From Epiperipatus broadwayi (lineage: Eukaryota > Onychophora > Udeonychophora > Euonychophora > Peripatidae), in assembly GCA_028023455.1 (NCBI GenBank), contig JAQFVV010006829.1, positions 60,001 to 124,000 on the forward strand: a DNA stretch of 64,000 nt, given 5' to 3'. How positions within the stretch are numbered: position 1 is the first letter of the stretch; each line of letters opens with the position of its first letter. Below the pieces are notes generated by a model that saw nothing but the letters and a program-made list of their open reading frames with translations, had not been told where the DNA came from and did no database searches. Made by a program: the position numbers and the translations under genes. Shown in pieces: positions 24,406-37,179 of the stretch.

Positions 24406-25036
24406 AATTATGCAAGAATTACTTTTTTTTTGTCAAATAATTTTTTTGCAATCATTATTTTATTAACTTCAGCAAATAATTATTATCATATTGTTGCTTC
24501 ATAATCTTCACTCTTGCAAATATGAAGCTAGATGGTCAAAATATGACTACTCCATGGCTGATGAACCAGCTAGTTCACATACATTTGGAAAATAGTAAAA
24601 TAACATTACCTATGCAAGATGTTTTTTTTTTTTACTAAAATATAAAAGATAAACTTCTGAATAATGGGTAAAGCAATCTTTAAATAGCCTATTGCAGGGA
24701 GTATGAAGTCCTGTCCAACAGCCCATCACAAAAGTACAGGAAAAAAATATTTACACAACTTGCACATTGGTACAAATGTTTTGGTTGAATTTCTATCCTA
24801 TGGTTAATCTCCAGCTAAAAATAGGTAACATTTTCATTTTCTGATCAATATTGATCAGTTAATTGAATTGACTATGGGTCAACTAACTGAAAGTAAAAAG
24901 TTCAAGTTTACTCATCCAAATTTGAACCCAGGTTATAACATAATATTAAAAGGTTCTTCATTTATATAATACTATATCAAATACTTTTTTTTAAAAATAG
25001 AGACTTCACAAATCATGATCCATACTTTAATCATAC

Positions 25037-25186
25037 CTTCAGCAGATGGTGGATCTGATGGTTTGGAACGAACAGTCACACTTCCTGTCTTGCTCAAATC
25101 AGTTCCTGTCCTCCAAACTTTAACTTCAATAAATCCATCAGTTTCATCAACATGGTATTCAGGAGCACCAAAATAAAATGCAGGAG
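25037..25186 (-). CDS. FREM2: FREM2-like exon E: first half of Calx-beta domain 3
   Basis: 150 nt, phase 1 at both ends, acceptor TTTCAG, donor GAAG/GTATGA. The peptide begins [18 protein letters not shown], continues [20 protein letters not shown] and ends SDPPSAE. The WRTGTDLS and VTVRSK-DPPSA motifs match FREM2 Calx-beta domain 3. It is isolated, with an 8.1-kb intron upstream and an 11.4-kb intron downstream. It was confirmed by joining exactly in frame to exon D (EDDG-A) and exon F (SAE-AGHDY). Confidence 0.92.
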
Positions 25187-25189
25187 CTG

Positions 25190-26775
25190 AAATGAATACA
25201 GAAATAAATAAATTAATAGATAAATGCATGTGTGTTAAGTTGCCAGAGAACAGGTTTGTTGACTGACAAGTTTGTGGTAACCATAACCAAGTTTTTAAAA
25301 AATATTGATCTTCATTAGTGATAATTTACCCTGCTTTTCACATCTATAAAAATTATATATGTACATAAAAATTAAGAATATTTTAGACATAGAAAAAAAA
25401 TTATGTAGATTATGTTGAAAAAGATTGTGGAAGTCTGAAAAAAAGATAAGGATTATAAATGCATTGAAAACTAAAGAAAAAAGATGAGGATGATGAGAAA
25501 GATCTGCACTTTAGCAGAAAAATAATTCTGTAATGATCCACAAATAGTATGACATACGTGCATGTTCAGTTATGAAAAATGTCCTCAAAAACATATACAG
25601 TAATATATAAATAAAGAAATGAGTAGGGATATTTCCACGTATTAACCAGAGATGTATGTAGTAGTGATGTTGCAAAGTATCTATTACTTATTATTGACAA
25701 TCTAAGCTAAATTACCTGCCCTAGTTGACAATGATAGCTTTTTGTTTTATGTTTTCCTGAAAATAGAAAGTTTGGTTTTAAAGTAAACTCAAAGCAAAAG
25801 AGCTATTGGTTAGGACTAGTTTTCATCAGAAAGAAAGAATACAATAAAGTGGTGAAGCGCAAAGATAATAAGTCATATACATATCAGCATTTTACTGCTT
25901 TCTTTCTTTCTAAGAAAGTAGTCCTCTGGTTAAAATATAAAAGTATTTTTCCATTTAAGTGATTATTTTATTTTTTATATATATCTCCTTTAGTTAGTCT
26001 TTATATACTTTTGCTATAAATATAAACAATGAAATACAACTGTGACATGAAATGAAATTCAATGTCGAAACGTTAAAACCAACAATTTTTTAACATATTT
26101 GTGCTATATTCAAAGCTAGTATTGAAATAAAATTGATTAGCATAAATCAAAGTTGGGAAAGGTTTTAGCATGAAGAGCTATTTTGGTTACATACCTCCCC
26201 CCCCCCATAAAAGAGCTGCAAAGAAAGAAAAAAAATAGATTCATGAAAACTATGAATTTCTGAATGGCTAGGGATATATTTGAACATTTATTTTAGTAAT
26301 ATAACATCATAGAATCTGTCTACATCCTAACGAAATATATATATATATCTTCAAAATAAATTAACAAAAACAAAATTATTTTGACAATTTGATTTATACA
26401 CAAATGTCTAGTATTTAAACATTCATTATATACAATAATTACTATTCTTTAAAAAGGATGAATTCACGAAAACAACTTGTAAAGTCATCAAACGATTTAT
26501 TTACAAATTACAAGAAGAAATAAAAAAGTGAAAGTGGAATCAAAGATCCACATGTAGCTTTTAAGCTGCAGTTTTCCATTTTATAATTACAGCAAAAAAT
26601 GAAAATAAAAACATAAAATGATTTTAAAACTATAGCGCAGAATAATAGAATCGCTAACATTCCTCCATAGAGAAGTAGTGAAAGAATGAACTTAGGCATA
26701 AACTGCCAGTTACTAGAATTCCATTTTCCACCTAAAAATAACTAAACATTTATTTTCAACTGATAATTGGATGCC
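25190..26775. other. Intron D-E, no recognised feature
   Basis: AT-rich DNA containing a C9 run near 26202 and short simple repeats. I see no exon or named element. Confidence 0.45.
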
Positions 26776-26779
26776 TAGT

Positions 26780-27312
26780 TAGTTATTTATAGGCTAGCTT
26801 CTAGGGAAAAAATTGGTGCTGATTTAATTTGTATTCACGGCCATTTTGAAATCTAAAAACCACTACTAACACATCAAACTGATAAATGACATAAATATTG
26901 AATAAAAGTACTTTAAATTTATATTTTAAAAATTATGAGCTAGTAAAAATAATATGCTTTATTTGAATTTGGATTTTTTTTTTTAAAAATTTACTTTCAT
27001 AAAATATTTGAAATATGACGTACAGAGAGGAGGGAAGGATGGTTTGGCCGATACAAAGTATTGCCCAAATGATGCAGAAGTCTGATCAAACCAAGCTTAT
27101 AATTTCCAAATACTGAAAGATTATATCTTCTAAAATATAAATTATATTATATGATTATAATTTCTAAAATATGAATTTAAAGTACTTTTATTCAATATTT
27201 ATGTCATTTATTGGTCGGATGTGTACCAGAAGATGATTTTGGCTGGTCTTTAGATTTCAAAATGGCAGTGAACGCAAACTAAATTGGCACCAAAAAATCT
27301 TAACTATTCGAA
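26780..27312. repeat. Foldback element with a spacer of about 230 bp
   Basis: Left arm 'tgacataaatattgaataaa' with 'gtactttaaatttatat' pairs with the right arm 'tttaaagtacttttattcaa' with 'tatttatgtcattta'. Outside these, 'ggccattttgaaatctaaaa' pairs with 'ttagatttcaaaatggc'. Arms are about 140 bp. It lies in intron D-E. Confidence 0.75.
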
Positions 27313-27319
27313 AATACGT

Positions 27320-28480
27320 ATCTATCTATTAAACAATACTCAAGTTCTGATTCAAACCCAGGTCTAAATATATATACAGATAAAAGCGCTAATCACTAGA
27401 TTGCAAGACCCTTTATGATAAAACTTGAATACAAAATATTAGTAATTTTGTCTGAAAATAAATTAAAGCACAATATCTCAGATAGTTATAAATATTTGAT
27501 CAGCAGGTCTACTTCTAAATGACTCCTTAAAGTCAGCATATCTACCGTCCAGCAATTACTTCACAGACATATACAATAATAAATATTTTAATCTCATAGT
27601 TTCTTTTTCAAACTATTAAAAATTATCATTTTATGAAATAATTCTATCTTTCACGGATGCATTTTTAAAATACTTTTATAAAAACTTATCTATACTACCG
27701 CATATTAATAGAGAAGTTGGATTCATCAAAATTCATTTCCCACATTGTAGAAAAGCCAGGGATTCTTTGTAAAAGGTCAACAATCGCGGATTAAACATGT
27801 TTTAGAGATAGATAATGACATTTCAATTATTTCAAACAGTCTGGAATTACCTCAGTTATACATACTTGGAAAGATTTTAAAACTTATTTTAAAAGCATTT
27901 TGCAGTATTTATTTTCCTTTAAGAACTAAATAACATTTCAAAACATCGACTTGCTATTATTTATTATAATATAAAACATCCCGCCTCGAGGTTTTGATTT
28001 TTTAAAGTGAAAAAATATAATAATTTGAATTCAATCCTTATTACATATTTTAATTCTATCACTAAACGAAAATCTTGATATTATTATCTGGTGTTTTTAA
28101 TCGTTGTATGCCCACGTATATTTAAAATATGAGATGTGTCAAATAAGAGGCCTAACATTCCGAACGTTCAAGCAAACAAGCGCGCAATTACTGCACGATT
28201 AGTTCTGCCCATTTACGATGTATTAATATGGCCCTTGAATTACTTACAGTTGGATAGCCTTAAAGGATCGCTTAAATTCTATAACATAGCTTTAAATATC
28301 AGAATGCTAGATTAAGTTGTATTAAGAGGTAGCGAGCAATGGCTAATTTACCACTGATGATCAAATATCGCTCAATCACAGTACCCATTTGCCTACTTAC
28401 CTCAATCTGCTTTTCATGCTTAAAATTTTAATGGATATATCATTGTTATTACATAAATTCAACAAAAATAATTTAATGGT
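27320..28480. other. Intron D-E, no recognised feature
   Basis: AT-rich DNA, nothing identifiable. Confidence 0.45.
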
Positions 28481-28489
28481 TTTACTGCT

Positions 28490-28630
28490 TGAGAATTTCT
28501 TTAAAAAATCAGCTCACTCAAAATGGTAGAGCTGAGCACGATCTCTGGATGGACCTTAGGCTCCAAAGTGTACCATTTTACAACTTCACCAAACCATGCA
28601 GAGTTGCAAATGGAAAACTATGACCAACAA
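28490..28630 (-). repeat. tRNA-derived SINE-like fragment, decayed
   Basis: Resembles the minus-strand units at 29425-29575 and 36990-37110: a 3' block (tgcttgagaatttcttt, cf. attgctgtgaagttcata) precedes a region containing 'gatctctggatggaccttag'. Weak. Confidence 0.4.
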
Positions 28631-28810
28631 TAATAAAATATCTTCATTTTCTTAAAAGGATTGACACTATAATGGACTGATTCTAGTGTCACAACAGTCA
28701 ATGTGCCACAAAGAAATTCAATTTTCTGAAGAAATGCCATTTTCATGACTAATACGATGTAGCATGAAAGCACTTAATAATAAAATATAATCATTTATTT
28801 AGTCATAGTT

Positions 28811-28918
28811 TTTTTTTTATAAGTGTCATAGCATCGGCCGGGACGCGAATCCGCAACCCAAGCAACTGCCTGCTAGTGCAAGGCAGTCATGCTGACCTCT
28901 CGACCACCAATTCAAGAC
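28811..28918 (-). mobile_element. Retroposed tRNA-like sequence with 15-bp target duplication
   Basis: Perfect direct repeats TATTTAGTCATAGTT flank it at 28796-28810 and 28919-28933. On the minus strand it has an A box (TGGTCGAGAGGTCAGC), an enlarged anticodon arm (ACTGCC...GGCAGT), a B box (GCGGATTCGCGTCCC) and an A8 tail at the 3' end. Tail plus duplication show LINE-driven insertion. It is a tRNA pseudogene or a minimal SINE. Confidence 0.85.
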
Positions 28919-29424
28919 TATTTAGTCATAGTTGTCCAGTAATGTAGTCATATATAAATTCCTAGAAACTGTTGTGTGGTTTGAGTTCTTTAGCGGCAAC
29001 AATTCCATTCATGATAAATTTCTCAAGAGATCATGCTGTTTGGGTGCCCTAGTGGCAGACTGAGAATTTAACAGTTTCTCTAACTAAAGTTCTCCAGTTG
29101 AGAAATGATTCCGGAACCTTCAGTTCTGCTTCTGCTACTCTACAAGTGCCCTCAAAAGCTGCACTTCTGTTAAATCCCCTCACTTTATATGTGTGAGCAT
29201 GTGTGATTGTGCATGCACATTTTACTATATATACACATAATAATCTAAAACATATATTACAACTATTCAATTTCTATGAACCCCCATTATACATATTCAC
29301 ATTTAGATGTATACACACATTCGAATATACATATATAAATGTGATGCCAAACATAAGATTAAACTGGGGGAAAAAATTAGTACGAATAAATATTTTTATT
29401 CATTTTATAAGATATAATAATAAA

Positions 29425-29575
29425 TAAACAATTGAATGATTTTATTGCTGTGAAGTTCATATGAAGTTTGAGTGCCAGACAGAACTGGATGATGATTCAT
29501 AAACGCCGGACAGAACTGGATGACGATTCATAAACTTTGAGGTCTAGAGTGTGTCACTCTACAACTGTAACAAAT
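29425..29575 (-). repeat. tRNA-derived SINE fragment with a 31-bp internal duplication
   Basis: Contains the SINE 3' block in inverted form (attgctgtgaagttcatatg). A 31-bp unit beginning GACAGAACTGGATGA is repeated at 29478 and 29509. Confidence 0.5.
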
Positions 29576-29579
29576 CACA

Positions 29580-30690
29580 CAGGACAAATAATTATAAACA
29601 CATATAAAATACACTTTATCCACAAGTTCTTCAGATAGATATCTATAAATTCCCTCATTTATAATTACATGATTTGCCTATAACACCGGTGAATGATCAA
29701 AACAGAAGATACTTATCCATCAATCTTAATGCTAGCACTGGAGTCAATACAAATACATTACCCTCTAGAGTTTGACCCTCTTTTACTACATTACCCCAAA
29801 CACGGCAATACTTTTGATCATTTTACCTCTCTTAAAAAATCATTACTTTTAGCAGTATATCCCCATCCTAATTCCACCATAATGCAAATACCCACCAATG
29901 CAAAAAATCAAACAGTTGGCTTAAATTGACTCCATCGGTATGATTATCAATTTGGGTAGTAGCTTGATAGTAAAATAAAGAAATAAGAGATGGTTGTTGA
30001 AGGAAAGCTAATAGGCTCACTGTGTAGAAACCTCTGACTTCATCTAAGTGGAAGCCAGTTTATATTACATCACATGTAATATTACATACCATCGCATATG
30101 GATTAGCAGGTGTTAAACATTATTCTTATCTGAACAGAATTAAGCTATTGCAGATTAATTGTGATAGATAAATCAATATTTTGTGTGACTGGAACATCTT
30201 TTACACCTAAAATCATTGATGACAAGATATCCTTATACATATTAAATTGGGAAGGAAGAATCTAGGATCCAGTGTGGTGAATGAGAGTGAGGCTATCCGA
30301 AACTAGAATCCAGTATGCCCATCTCTCATTTTAATTTTTCATAAGCTAATTAAAATAGTTTAGAAATGTTCGTTTATAATTTGCATATTCTAATAATTTT
30401 AATAAGCACAGCTATAATTTATAATATGCATATTCTAATAGTAAGCACTGTTATTAAATATATAATACTGGAAACATAAACTTAGTCATAGAGCAAATAA
30501 AGATAAATAAATTACTATAATAATTCACAAGTCAGATTTCAAAAAATTATGTTCTAACATTTCTGAAATATGGGCTTTATTTGATTCTTTAAAAGTCTGA
30601 TATGTGAATTATTATAGTAATGTATTGGATTTTAATTATTCAATATATATAAATATATAATTGTAATAATGCTCAAGACTAGATAGGTTT
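29580..30690. other. Intron D-E, no recognised feature
   Basis: AT-rich DNA with short frames only. A short inverted repeat 'gtgaattattatag' and 'ctataataattcac' lies near 30510-30620. Confidence 0.45.
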
Positions 30691-30694
30691 TCAT

Positions 30695-30860
30695 AAGTAA
30701 ATTCATAGGAATCAGTCAATATTTAGACAATCCCAATATCAAAAACAATCAACAAATCTCAATCTGTTGTCATGGCAACATCCTTTTAACAACAGATTGA
30801 GATTGTTATTGATATTGGGATTGTCTAAGTGTTGACTGATTTCTATGAATTCACATATAT
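30695..30860. repeat. Foldback element, arms about 75 bp
   Basis: Left 'gtaaattcataggaatcagt' and 'gacaatcccaatatcaa' pair with right 'ttgatattgggattgtct' and 'actgatttctatgaattcac'; the spacer is about 20 bp. Arms are nearly identical apart from one 10-bp insertion. Confidence 0.75.
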
Positions 30861-30869
30861 ATATATCAC

Positions 30870-33310
30870 TACCTATCAAATTTTTATATTCAATAGTGGT
30901 GGACATACAACAGAGATCTATAATTTACACCCAAGTAATCAGAATAACTCTGCCTCAGAATTTTTTCAAGCAATGAAACATCCTTAAATCCCTTGAAATT
31001 ATAGGCTTCATCCTGAAAATAAATGCCTGATTTCACATTAAAATATCAACTGCCATTAAAAATTAATGTGCATTATAAACTCTAAACAAAAACTGCTGAA
31101 TCCACAAGCAAAATTGTGAATCATTTTTAATTACCAAAATAATAACAATCAAATAGTTAATTGCATGAAAAGTTTGAGTAATGCAAATGGCAGATCTGGA
31201 CATAATGTACAGGACTTGACAGCCTATCATTCTACTACTGTGCCAAATCCCACGGGATCATGAACAAAAAACTTTCAACCTTCACAGTTATATCTTGACT
31301 TGATTAGACTGATTGTACTCAATTAGACCTTGCATTTTGAGGGGGTGGGGGCATATAATTTCTAAAATTTATGAAATTAAAAATTGTATTAAAAATATTT
31401 ACAAAGTTATATCTAATTTTTTCAATATTCGTGGAATATTTATATGGTATGATATAACAATTACAGATGGTAGTAATAATCGAAAATTCATTTTTCCCCT
31501 CTTGGATCTTATTACAACGTTCTGCATACAGATTTTTATTATCAATTATTTATACTAAGTGTATGACAAGAATTGACTAACTATATTGTTGCTTTCACCA
31601 ACCGTTATCTGCTGTAGTATATTATATTGTCTCACAATGTCTGTGTACCCGAACCGTCATAGACAAAGGTATGCATTGTGTTATCTTTGAAAAAAGTACT
31701 TCGATAAGTATTTTGAGGAGCCTTGTGAAAAATATTCATTTGGGCCCTGCACTAAGTGAACCTGGTCCTGACCTGAACCTATTACAATGATATGCTCTTT
31801 GCATATGCTTTCAGTTACTATGAATGAGAGCTTGGAAGTCTGCCCCGTTACCTTACTATTTAATTAAAAATATAAAATGTTACATAACAATTAAATTCTG
31901 ATTGTGAATTATGACAATACAAGAATCACAGAACTGATTTCAGGGGTAAATCCAACAACACTAACTGTAAATCAAAATATGTTTGAATCTCTTTTATATT
32001 AAGTAGATACCATTTGCTTTATTTCAAAGTGTGAATTTAAATATACACAACTACTCAATGTAAAACTTGTGAGTATGTATTTAGCTATTATATAAGATCT
32101 GGTAACTTAGTTAAATAAAGAGCTGAGAGAGGGCACTTAAATTCTCTCATTCATAATAAGACATAGCTCTATAATATATAAATTATATAAATGGTTATGT
32201 TTTCAGTTATGTGAATAAACTTGTTTTAATACATATATAAACTAATCTTATTTATTTATTAAAAAAACTAGTTTTTTAAGACAATAATTTCCTGTTAAAA
32301 ATATCATTTTCTATCTCAACATATATTTTTAGCTGAAATAAATCAATGTGTATATACACGTGTATAATATAGGCAACCTTTAATTCATGTAAATTTATGT
32401 TTGTCTGTAATGCTGTCACATGTCAAATTCACAACCAATTTATAAAAAAATCTATAATGTTTGTCCATTAGGAAGCAAGTAATTCCGCCATTAATAAACT
32501 AATTTTTTTACAAAGCATTTTATGCAAAGGAAGTATTTTCTTCCTTATATTTAAGAAACTTGATTTGATCACAAATATTTTATTCAAAGCAAAACAAAAA
32601 TAAATATAGTATTTAAATTACAAACAAAATGTGATTACAGTACATAAATTCACATTTGAAATGTGATAATTAATGAGGAGGAAAAAGTACATGCTATATA
32701 TAATATAGTGCGACTCCACAATAATACCATGCATGATTAAAATTTGTTACGACAACCAATTAAAATAAACTATTTCAAAAACAACGGTTTTTCTATAGGA
32801 CAGGTAAAAACATGTATAATAATAAATTATTAATGATTAATAAACTCATTAGTGTATTAATCTAAAAGATGAATAATTGTATTGAGATAAAATAAAACAA
32901 TATGTACTAGATCTATATTACAACGTAAACAAAAGAATGGTTATAGATATTTTCATGTAATAATTAGAGAAATAAGTTAACAATGATATTGATAATTAAC
33001 TATCGATATGCTCTCATAGACAACAGAAAATCTCTCTTTCACTTTTAACCTAAGGTCTTATTAAATGATTTAACCCAGACAAATATTTTTATAAGAATGT
33101 TAATTAAGAAGAATCTTATCTTCTTTTTATATCCTGTAAATATGATTTCATCTCCATGAGAGAACTACATATATTAAATTAAATATTTTCATGAATAAAT
33201 AGTTTGTGTTAAATATAAAATACATTTTTACACATTTCAAGCAATTAATATTTCATACATATATATAAACTCACAAGCTATCACAAACAAACATAAAATT
33301 ATTAGCAAGA
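30870..33310. other. Intron D-E, no recognised feature
   Basis: AT-rich DNA up to the donor of exon D. Near 31140-31270 a decayed tRNA-derived SINE in minus orientation is possible (ctgtgccaaatcccacggga). Nothing else identified. Confidence 0.4.
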
Positions 33311-33316
33311 ACTCAC

Positions 33317-33565
33317 CATCATCTTCGTCTGGAGCTATGATAACTTCTGTCTGATTGTGGGTGCCTACCTTTCCACCCATGGGCATGCTTAACTTGACGT
33401 AAAATTTTTCTTGATCTTCATAAAGTGAGTCATCAATGATAAGAACGCGGCAAAATTGCAAATCTTCATTTCGGTCAAACCGTATTAAACTTGTATGATC
33501 TTCTGTGCGACTTATATAATCTGAATATGATAAAACAGTTGTCGGCACTGTTCCAGTTGCAGTAT
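33317..33565 (-). CDS. FREM2: FREM2-like exon D: second half of Calx-beta domain 2
   Basis: 249 nt, phase 1 at both ends, acceptor TTTAG, donor GTGAGT. It encodes [20 protein letters not shown], a strand ending [19 protein letters not shown], the acidic turn [16 protein letters not shown] and a last strand [12 protein letters not shown]. The length and the IIDD-x-x-x-E-x-x-E-x-F motif fit a Calx-beta C-terminal half. Only 90 bp separate it from exon C. Confidence 0.92.
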
Positions 33566-33655
33566 CTAAATAAGACATTGAAAACATAAAATGAAAAGCA
33601 TGAAGATCAATTAAAAATTCAAAAATTTACAAATTTATTATTTAAATGTAGTAAC

Positions 33656-33781
33656 CTGACTCAGTGGAACAAACAACCATCATTTCTTTGGATAAATCAC
33701 CCGTGCGCCGTACAGGAACCAGAAGTTCTCCAATATCTTCTTCAACAGAGTATTTACTTTCCGGAATGAAAACATTAGACT
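33656..33781 (-). CDS. FREM2: FREM2-like exon C: first half of Calx-beta domain 2
   Basis: 126 nt, 42 codons. The acceptor used is TTTTAAG followed by AGTCT; this choice gives phase 1 and an in-frame Glu, whereas the AG two bases downstream would break the frame. The donor is CAG/GTTACT. The peptide contains [19 protein letters not shown], then [18 protein letters not shown]. It pairs with exon D to make Calx-beta domain 2. It is short and has no Met, so start-codon-based ORF calling misses it. Confidence 0.9.
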
Positions 33782-34089
33782 CTTAAAATAAATTAATGTC
33801 AAAGTTAGTAAAAGATTTTAGAAAGTAAATAAAGCATTTATATTCATAAAATGAAGTAAAAAATGTTGTTTTGAATGGAGAATTGTTACATACATAATCC
33901 AAACTAAAATCCGTGTTCACATCCAAACGTTTTTTGCAGCAGAACCTAAATAGAAAGCTTGTAAGGTAATCAAAACTTTTAACAAAATATAACAAGTCTA
34001 TCTTCTATTTCAGTCCTGCCACCTAGTGTAAGCTAGGATCATATGGTATTGGTTGATCATAGAATATAATTACATGCATAATATGTCTC

Positions 34090-34600
34090 AATAACAAGGT
34101 GATTGCTACTTTCACCAAGCCACTTGAAGGATCATTTATGAATTAACGTAATTGTTACCTAGCAACATACTTTAGCTATCCACTACAAGCCAGCATGCCT
34201 GGATCATAAATTACAACATGGAACATAATAGTGTTTTGATACACATGTAGATCATTTTCTACATTCTCTCTGTCATTGCAAAATCTTGCAAACCATTTGA
34301 AAACATTCTTCAACTCATGGTTTCACTTCCATGCACAGTTCGAATCACTGCAAACATTTCAATATCAATTTTATCTAATTTAAAACAAAATTCAATGTTG
34401 GCACATTGTCTCATCATAAGTTAAGATATGAAATAAATCACATTTCATGCTAAAACTCATAGTCAGACAAGCTAACATTTAAAATGTTGGTGAACATCCC
34501 ATTTATATTGCTCTGTAACATACACATCAACTTAGAGACGGCACTGTAGTAATTCGGAGAGAACCAGTCACAAGTCATCTTCTCATTAAAAAAGCACTGG
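34090..34600. mobile_element. Family B element, diverged copy
   Basis: Left end 'aacaaggtgattgctacttt', interior 'cattctctctgtcattgcaa' and right end 'ggagagaaccagtcacaagt' align in order with the copy at 22605-23112. It lies in the 1.5-kb intron between exons B and C. Confidence 0.6.
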
Positions 34601-35021
34601 TAATCTAAAAAAACATAGCTATATTCCATTTGCCTACACATGCTGATACAAAGGAGATTACACATTAAAATAATACTACAATAATTTCATGTGAATAATG
34701 GAATGAAAAGCAATAGCAAATTAGAAATGACGATAGTTCTCTTTCACAGCAAGTGAAAATGCCTACCAATGATATAATCAAATAACTTATTGATTGACAA
34801 TAAACTTAAAACAGTCAATCATTTATTTTAAAATATCTAAATGATTACTTAACACAATTTCTACAAAAGAATTTATCACAATTTCTAAAACAATAAAATT
34901 TAATTTCATATGATTGAGATCCCAAATACCTTAATTAGATCAAAATTCAACTTTCTGCTGAAAAAAGCAATTAAAAAAGGCAGCAAGTACATTTCAGAAT
35001 TGCCACCTAACAAAATTTTGA

Positions 35022-35078
35022 GCAATTTTGGATCACTTTTTTGAAAAGCAATTTTGGATCACTTTTTTGAAAAGCAAA
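35022..35078. repeat. 27-bp tandem duplication
   Basis: Two direct copies of a 27-bp unit starting AGCAATTTTGGATCA, in intron B-C. Confidence 0.7.
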
Positions 35079-35262
35079 ACTATGTCATTTGTGACAGTGA
35101 ATTTGTCAAACCAAGTAATTTCAAATAGTTATAGAATTTTATGTACTCATACTAAGATTTATTGATAAAACCAAAAAGTTCATTAAATCAACCATTAGAT
35201 TCATCTACAATAAAGAATAATTTAAGACTAATAAAATTGACTTAAACAAATATTATTATTAC

Positions 35263-35493
35263 CATCTTCCTGATCCACAATAGTTACTTTGGCTACATCG
35301 GGGAATTCCAAGGCGGCCATGACAGGATCTTCAAGAAGGATGTCAAAGTTCTCAGACAGCTCATACTCATGATCTTCAAGGATACGAATTTTCCAACTGG
35401 CTTCTGTCTGGCCAGGATTAAACTGGACCTGAGTGGCAAAAGTTTTATGATAATCTTCACCTTTTTTGGCAGATATGTCTTTAGTAACAATAC
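35263..35493 (-). CDS. FREM2: FREM2-like exon B: second half of Calx-beta domain 1
   Basis: 231 nt, phase 1 at both ends. The acceptor follows a long T tract (TTTTGTAG); the donor is GATG/GTAATA. The product reads IVTKDISAKKGEDYHKTF, QVQFNPGQTEASWKIRILED, then HEYELSENFDILLEDP and a final strand to VDQEDG. GEDYH, FNPGQTE and ILEDHEYELSE-F are typical of the first Calx-beta domain in FRAS1/FREM proteins. It joins exon A as SFVG-IVTKD across an 11.0-kb intron. Confidence 0.93.
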
Positions 35494-35837
35494 CTACAAA
35501 AAAAAAAAAGATTCAAAATTGGAAAATGAAAAAAGAAAAATTACCTTTACCTACTGTGCAAACACCAATAATTAGAGTTGTAACTTATTCTTGATGTTTA
35601 TAGTTACTGCAACTATGCATTGCACTGATGCATACTGAAATCAGGCATTCAGTATGCTTATGTTTATCATGTTCTGATCATGCATTCCATATCCTTATAA
35701 GTGCAACAATACTGTTGTCATTTTAATATGTTCAATCTTCAACCTTTTTTGGGTGTTCCCTTCCCCCTTTATCTCAATGATTCTTTAAACACCACATTTG
35801 CATAATAAAGTATCATGTTTTTTAATAAACCTTTATA

Positions 35838-35950
35838 TGAACTATAGTTTGGTGAAGTGGTAAATGACAGATTCTAGTGCTAAGTTCAAGGATTGCTATC
35901 CAGTCCAATCACTTCCAGTAGATAATCTTCTTATGAACTTTTGTATTCCT
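35838..35950 (+). repeat. tRNA-derived SINE copy
   Basis: 'gtttggtgaagtggtaaatg', a B-box-like 'gttcaaggattgctatcca' and the 3' block 'cttcttatgaacttttgtat'. Confidence 0.5.
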
Positions 35951-36464
35951 TTGCCAGACATCAAAAAAGTTGTTTCACAGTAAATGTATAAAAAGATGTT
36001 ACATAGCTCAGGTATGCCATTAGCTCAAAATATAGACTCACCAAGTAAGACTCATTTCATTATTTCCTTTCTGAATGTTGGATCAGAATTCCTTCAATCA
36101 ACCAAAGAATTATACCTTTAAAAAATGGATTTCTTATGAGATGTCAACAAATTTCTATTTCTCCCAACACTAAAGCCAGCAGAAGTTGACTTCCAGGAGA
36201 TTCAGGACTGCCATTGAGCATTGCACCCATCAACTTTATGGATGAAATTAAACAGCTTCTGAACTGTACAAGGTACTCACAAATAAACCACGAATTACAT
36301 AGTTGGTAACTGCCATATCTATGGACACAATTAAAATTGAAGGATTTAATAAAACCACCATAAATCTATCTCATGGTTAGAATTCTAAAGATTCTTTAAG
36401 ATGGTTGTGGATAGTTAAGCTGTCTTTTTAAAAAATTATGTCTTAATAAATAAGTAATATGATG

Positions 36465-36595
36465 CCTTATCAGTTCAGCACCGAGACAGTGTTGGACTTT
36501 GAAATGTAAGGTCCTTGGATTGACTCCAGTTCTGCAGAAATGTCTTATGAACTCTAGAGCAATAAAGCCATATGGATTGTTTTTTGGTAGCAATT
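36465..36595 (+). repeat. tRNA-derived SINE copy
   Basis: 'agacagtgttggactttgaa', 'ggtccttggattgactccag', then the family 3' block 'cttatgaactctagagcaat' and 'aaagccatatgg'. Confidence 0.6.
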
Positions 36596-36989
36596 ATTAT
36601 TAGTGAATATTGGATGTATCATCAAAGTCCAAACATTTATTGGGGGAGGGGTCATTAAAAGATATAACAGAAGTTAGATATAACATAAAAAAAAGTTCAG
36701 AACTTCAAGGTAAAGTGATAAAAATGAATTCATAAAATGCTGGGGTGGATGTCACATATATAAAAAATACTGACACCTAGCTGTTTTATATATATACTTA
36801 TAATAAAGTAATTCATATATATATATAGCATTAACTACGGTGGAAGGGTGTATCATTTACTATGGCAGGATTTAAAGCAGTACTAGTTAATATTAGATAT
36901 ATATTTTAAAAATGAGAATAAACTTTCAAAAGGAAATTTAATCATCTACCCAAACGACATAATTTGGCTTTCGCTAAGATGCAATTAAA

Positions 36990-37110
36990 AAATAAGCAGA
37001 GGATCGAATGATTTATTGCCTTGGGAATTCATAAGAAGCTCAAACCCTGGAAATGACTGGGCTGAATTGTGATCCATAGATTTAAGAGTTCCAGAAACCA
37101 CCACTCTAAT
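36990..37110 (-). repeat. tRNA-derived SINE copy, inverted
   Basis: Minus-strand reading ends with the same 3' block (AAGAAGCTCAAACC..., attgccttgggaattcataa on plus). The head contains a degraded B box. Confidence 0.5.
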
Positions 37111-37179
37111 AGTGCACTAAAATATACACTATGGTACAATGATTTGTGAATTATCATCAATACATGCTAGTTTAAAGAG

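Noticed and set aside
26040-26075. 'aatgtcgaaacgtt' as a further hammerhead GAAAC
   Set aside because: No CUGANGA partner within a sensible distance on either strand.
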